Both the position numbers and the translations under genes were made by a program. 64,000 nucleotides of DNA. Origin: JAWKWA01 sp041397765. GTDB lineage: Bacteria; Pseudomonadota; Alphaproteobacteria; Rhizobiales; Hyphomicrobiaceae. Shown here piece by piece: positions 62,385 through 64,000 of this stretch (the stretch's first letter is position 1; the number at the start of each line of letters is the position of its first letter). Below the pieces are notes generated by a model. It was not told where the DNA came from. It made no database searches and saw only the letters and a list, made by a program, of their open reading frames with translations. The stretch is from the NCBI GenBank assembly GCA_041397765.1, contig JAWKWA010000001.1:248001-312000 (forward strand), written 5' to 3'.

Positions 62385-62641
62385 GTCGTCGCCAGAATTG
62401 CGGCGCAAGGGCGTGAGAGAGCAGGAGGTGAGTCGCCGGCTCGACACGTGCCGGCGTCGGTCAGTCGGGTGCGGGGGCGGGCTCGTCGGCCGGCCCGTCG
62501 ATGGACAACTCCCCGCGGCGCTCCGGTGCCGGCCTGCGGGGAGACCAAGCAGAAGAGTGGTGCCGGTCACGTCGCGCGAACGAGCGGGGTGGCAGTCGGC
62601 CGGATGGACCGGCCTCAAGCGCAAGAGGAGACGACCAGGAC

Positions 62642-63754
62642 ATGGACAGGAAAGCCCAGATCAGCGCGCAGTTGCGCAAAGGCCTGTCACGGCGCGAGTT
62701 CAGCCGGATGGCAGCCGCCGCCGGCCTGTCGATGGTGACGCTGCCGATGCTCGGCGGCCGGGCCGGAGCTGCCGCCAACCTCACCGTGTTCGAATGGTCG
62801 GGCTATGAGGCGGACAATCTCCATCCCGAATTCGTCGCCAAGCACGGGGTGCCGAACTTCTCGATCTTCGCGGAGGAGGAGGAGGCCTATCAGAAGCTGA
62901 AGGGCGGATTCAAAGTCGACCTGACCCACCCCTGCACGCTGTCGCTGCGGCGCTGGCGCGACGCCGGCCTCATCAAGCCGCTCGATGTCAGCCGCATCCC
63001 GCGCTGGAAGGACATTCCCGAGGCGATGGTGCAATTCAAAGGCATGCAGTACGACGGCAAGATCTGGATGATGCCGTGGGATTGGGGTAACTCGACCATC
63101 GTCTATCGCGACGACGAGGTGAAGGACAATCTCGATACCTATCAGATGCTGCTCGACGAGAAGCTGAAGGGTCGGGTCTCGATCTTCGATTCAGCCGACG
63201 AGGTGTTCTGCTTCGCGGCTGCGATCCTCGGCTATAAGAGCCACATGGATCTTTCCATGGAGGAGATCGACAAGTGTGGCGAGGTGCTCCGGCAACTGCA
63301 CAAGCAGGTACGGTTCTACTGGAGCGATACGACACAGCTCGAGCAGGCGCTGGCCTCGGGCGAAGTGGCGGCGGCCTGGTGCTGGACCAGCACCTACACC
63401 AACCTCAAGGGGCAGGGTGTGCCGGCCAAGTTCATGTTCCCCAAGGAGGGGCTGTCCTCCTGGATGTGCGGCATGGTGCTGAACACGGACGGTCCGGGCG
63501 ACGAAAGCCTCGCCTATGACTATCTCGACGCCATGCTCGATCCGACCGTCGGCAAGGTCCTCATCGACGAGTGGGGATACGGCCACTCGAACGGGGAGAG
63601 CTACAAGCTGGCCGAGTCCGAGATCGCCCGGGACCTCGGTCTACTCGGCGACATCAACAAGTTCCTCGAGGGCTCGCGCTTCCAGGGCGAGATCGAGCCG
63701 GACAAGCGCGAGAAGATGATCGCGCTGTTCGACCAGATCAAGCTCGGCGGCTGA
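62642..63754 (+). CDS. PotD-like extracellular solute-binding protein, Tat-exported
   Basis: A 370-residue periplasmic receptor of the spermidine/putrescine-binding family (PotD/PotF). A twin-arginine signal, S16-R-R-E-F-S21, precedes a hydrophobic helix and an A-G-A-A-A cleavage region. The mature start L-T-V-F-E-W-S-G-Y is typical of the family; W-D-W-G-N-S and W-C-W-T-S-T carry aromatic residues that often form cages for amines. There is no ATPase or permease beside it. It could serve the receptor-less importer at 15-20 kb. A terminator follows. Confidence 0.9.
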   Translation: MDRKAQISAQLRKGLSRREFSRMAAAAGLSMVTLPMLGGRAGAAANLTVFEWSGYEADNLHPEFVAKHGVPNFSIFAEEEEAYQKLKGGFKVDLTHPCTLSLRRWRDAGLIKPLDVSRIPRWKDIPEAMVQFKGMQYDGKIWMMPWDWGNSTIVYRDDEVKDNLDTYQMLLDEKLKGRVSIFDSADEVFCFAAAILGYKSHMDLSMEEIDKCGEVLRQLHKQVRFYWSDTTQLEQALASGEVAAAWCWTSTYTNLKGQGVPAKFMFPKEGLSSWMCGMVLNTDGPGDESLAYDYLDAMLDPTVGKVLIDEWGYGHSNGESYKLAESEIARDLGLLGDINKFLEGSRFQGEIEPDKREKMIALFDQIKLGG

Positions 63755-63776
63755 GCCGGCAACGCGTGCGCGATCG

Positions 63777-63813
63777 AAAGGCCGGCCATCCTCGAGGGGG
63801 TGGCCGGCCTTGT
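63777..63813. terminator. Bidirectional terminator between convergent genes
   Basis: AAGGCCGGCCA (63778-63788) pairs perfectly with TGGCCGGCCTT (63801-63811). It has short A and T ends on each side and lies between the binding-protein stop and the stop of the convergent gene at 63839. Confidence 0.75.
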
Positions 63814-63838
63814 CATGTCGGGCGTCGGTAAGGGGCCG

Positions 63839-64000
63839 TCAGGAGCCGCCCTTCAGGATCGCCTCGACCGCCTCGCGGCGGCGCGCGGCGGCCTCGGTTC
63901 CCGAGTCCCGCTCCTCGACGGCGCGCATCAGCGCGGCGCCTGCCGCCTTGGACAGATCCTCGCCGGCAAAGGCGCGCTCGAACGCCTCCTTGACGTCGTC
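63839..64000 (-). CDS. C-terminal fragment of an unidentified protein
   Basis: 53 codons and a TGA stop of a gene that extends past the window. The visible part is helical and charged (D-D-V-K-E-A-F-E-R-A-F-A-G-E-D-L and R-R-R-E-A-V-E-A-I-L-K-G-G-S). I recognise no family from this fragment. Codon use is normal for the genome. Confidence 0.6.
   Translation of the reverse strand, partial: DDVKEAFERAFAGEDLSKAAGAALMRAVEERDSGTEAAARRREAVEAILKGGS

Larger units (their letters stand above)
61585..62641. other. Long region before the PotD-like gene, largely without genes
   Basis: A 1057-bp region. It contains a copy of a 41-bp repeat (61656-61696) and one doubtful open frame (62046-62384). Other frames are Arg/Pro-rich and unlike real proteins. 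It might be remnants of a decayed gene, but I cannot identify one. Confidence 0.4.

Noticed and set aside
61793..62624. Open frames of 250-275 codons on the minus strand before the PotD-like gene
   Set aside because: Two overlapping frames of similar length, both Arg/Pro/Ser-rich with no domain pattern and poor codon bias; most likely non-coding.

Overview
The window is high-GC DNA with dense, divergently organised operons and many 1-4 bp start/stop overlaps (ATGA, GTGA). Gene content points to an alphaproteobacterium of the order Hyphomicrobiales (Rhizobiales): a DUF2865 protein, the prkA-yeaH-spoVR operon, hrcA-grpE divergent from rph, a ROSE-type heat-shock leader, BetI-like TetR regulators and a Rhizobiales-type palindromic intergenic repeat. 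Genus and species cannot be read from the sequence with confidence.

Layout. 1-3.9 kb: end of a 2H RNA phosphoesterase, a low-molecular-weight phosphatase, a pterin carbinolamine dehydratase, a DUF2865 protein and a D,D-carboxypeptidase. 4.6-9.9 kb: prkA-yeaH-spoVR plus a small conserved protein whose end is built from a palindromic repeat. 9.9-15.2 kb: a class II aldolase-like gene, then a stress block of hsp20 (sigma-32-like promoter and ROSE-like leader), grpE, hrcA and rph. 15.2-22.3 kb: a PotABC-type importer with two permease pairs, one ATPase and no binding protein, led by a BetI-like TetR, and a divergent class III aminotransferase. 22.3-25.5 kb: a zinc importer of AztABC type behind a Zur-like box; its binding-protein gene carries a frameshift at a G run. 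25.7-50.0 kb: a Wzx/Wzy-type exopolysaccharide locus with pseudaminic acid genes (pseB, C, G, I, F; no pseH), interrupted by palindromic repeats. 50.3-63.8 kb: a putative quaternary-amine catabolic region with two BetI-like TetRs, a frameshifted MttB-family methyltransferase, two PYROXD2/phytoene-desaturase-like flavoenzymes, a GcvT-like aminomethyltransferase, an SAM methyltransferase, a Rieske oxygenase, an MFS carrier and a Tat-exported PotD-like binding protein. The last 160 bp hold the end of an unidentified minus-strand gene.

How the parts may work together. The importer at 15-20 kb lacks a binding protein, and the binding protein at 62.6 kb lacks membrane components. Both are near BetI-like regulators and amine-type enzymes, so they may form one uptake and degradation system for a methylated amine, now separated by the zinc and polysaccharide genes. 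This is inference. The MttB/flavoenzyme/GcvT/Rieske cluster is the best candidate here for an undescribed pathway. The polysaccharide block is a coherent assembly line: nucleotide-sugar synthesis (ManC, Pse), initiation (sugar phosphotransferase), glycosyl transfer, flipping, polymerisation, length control (Wzz/BY-kinase) and export (Wza-like lipoprotein, beta-barrel).
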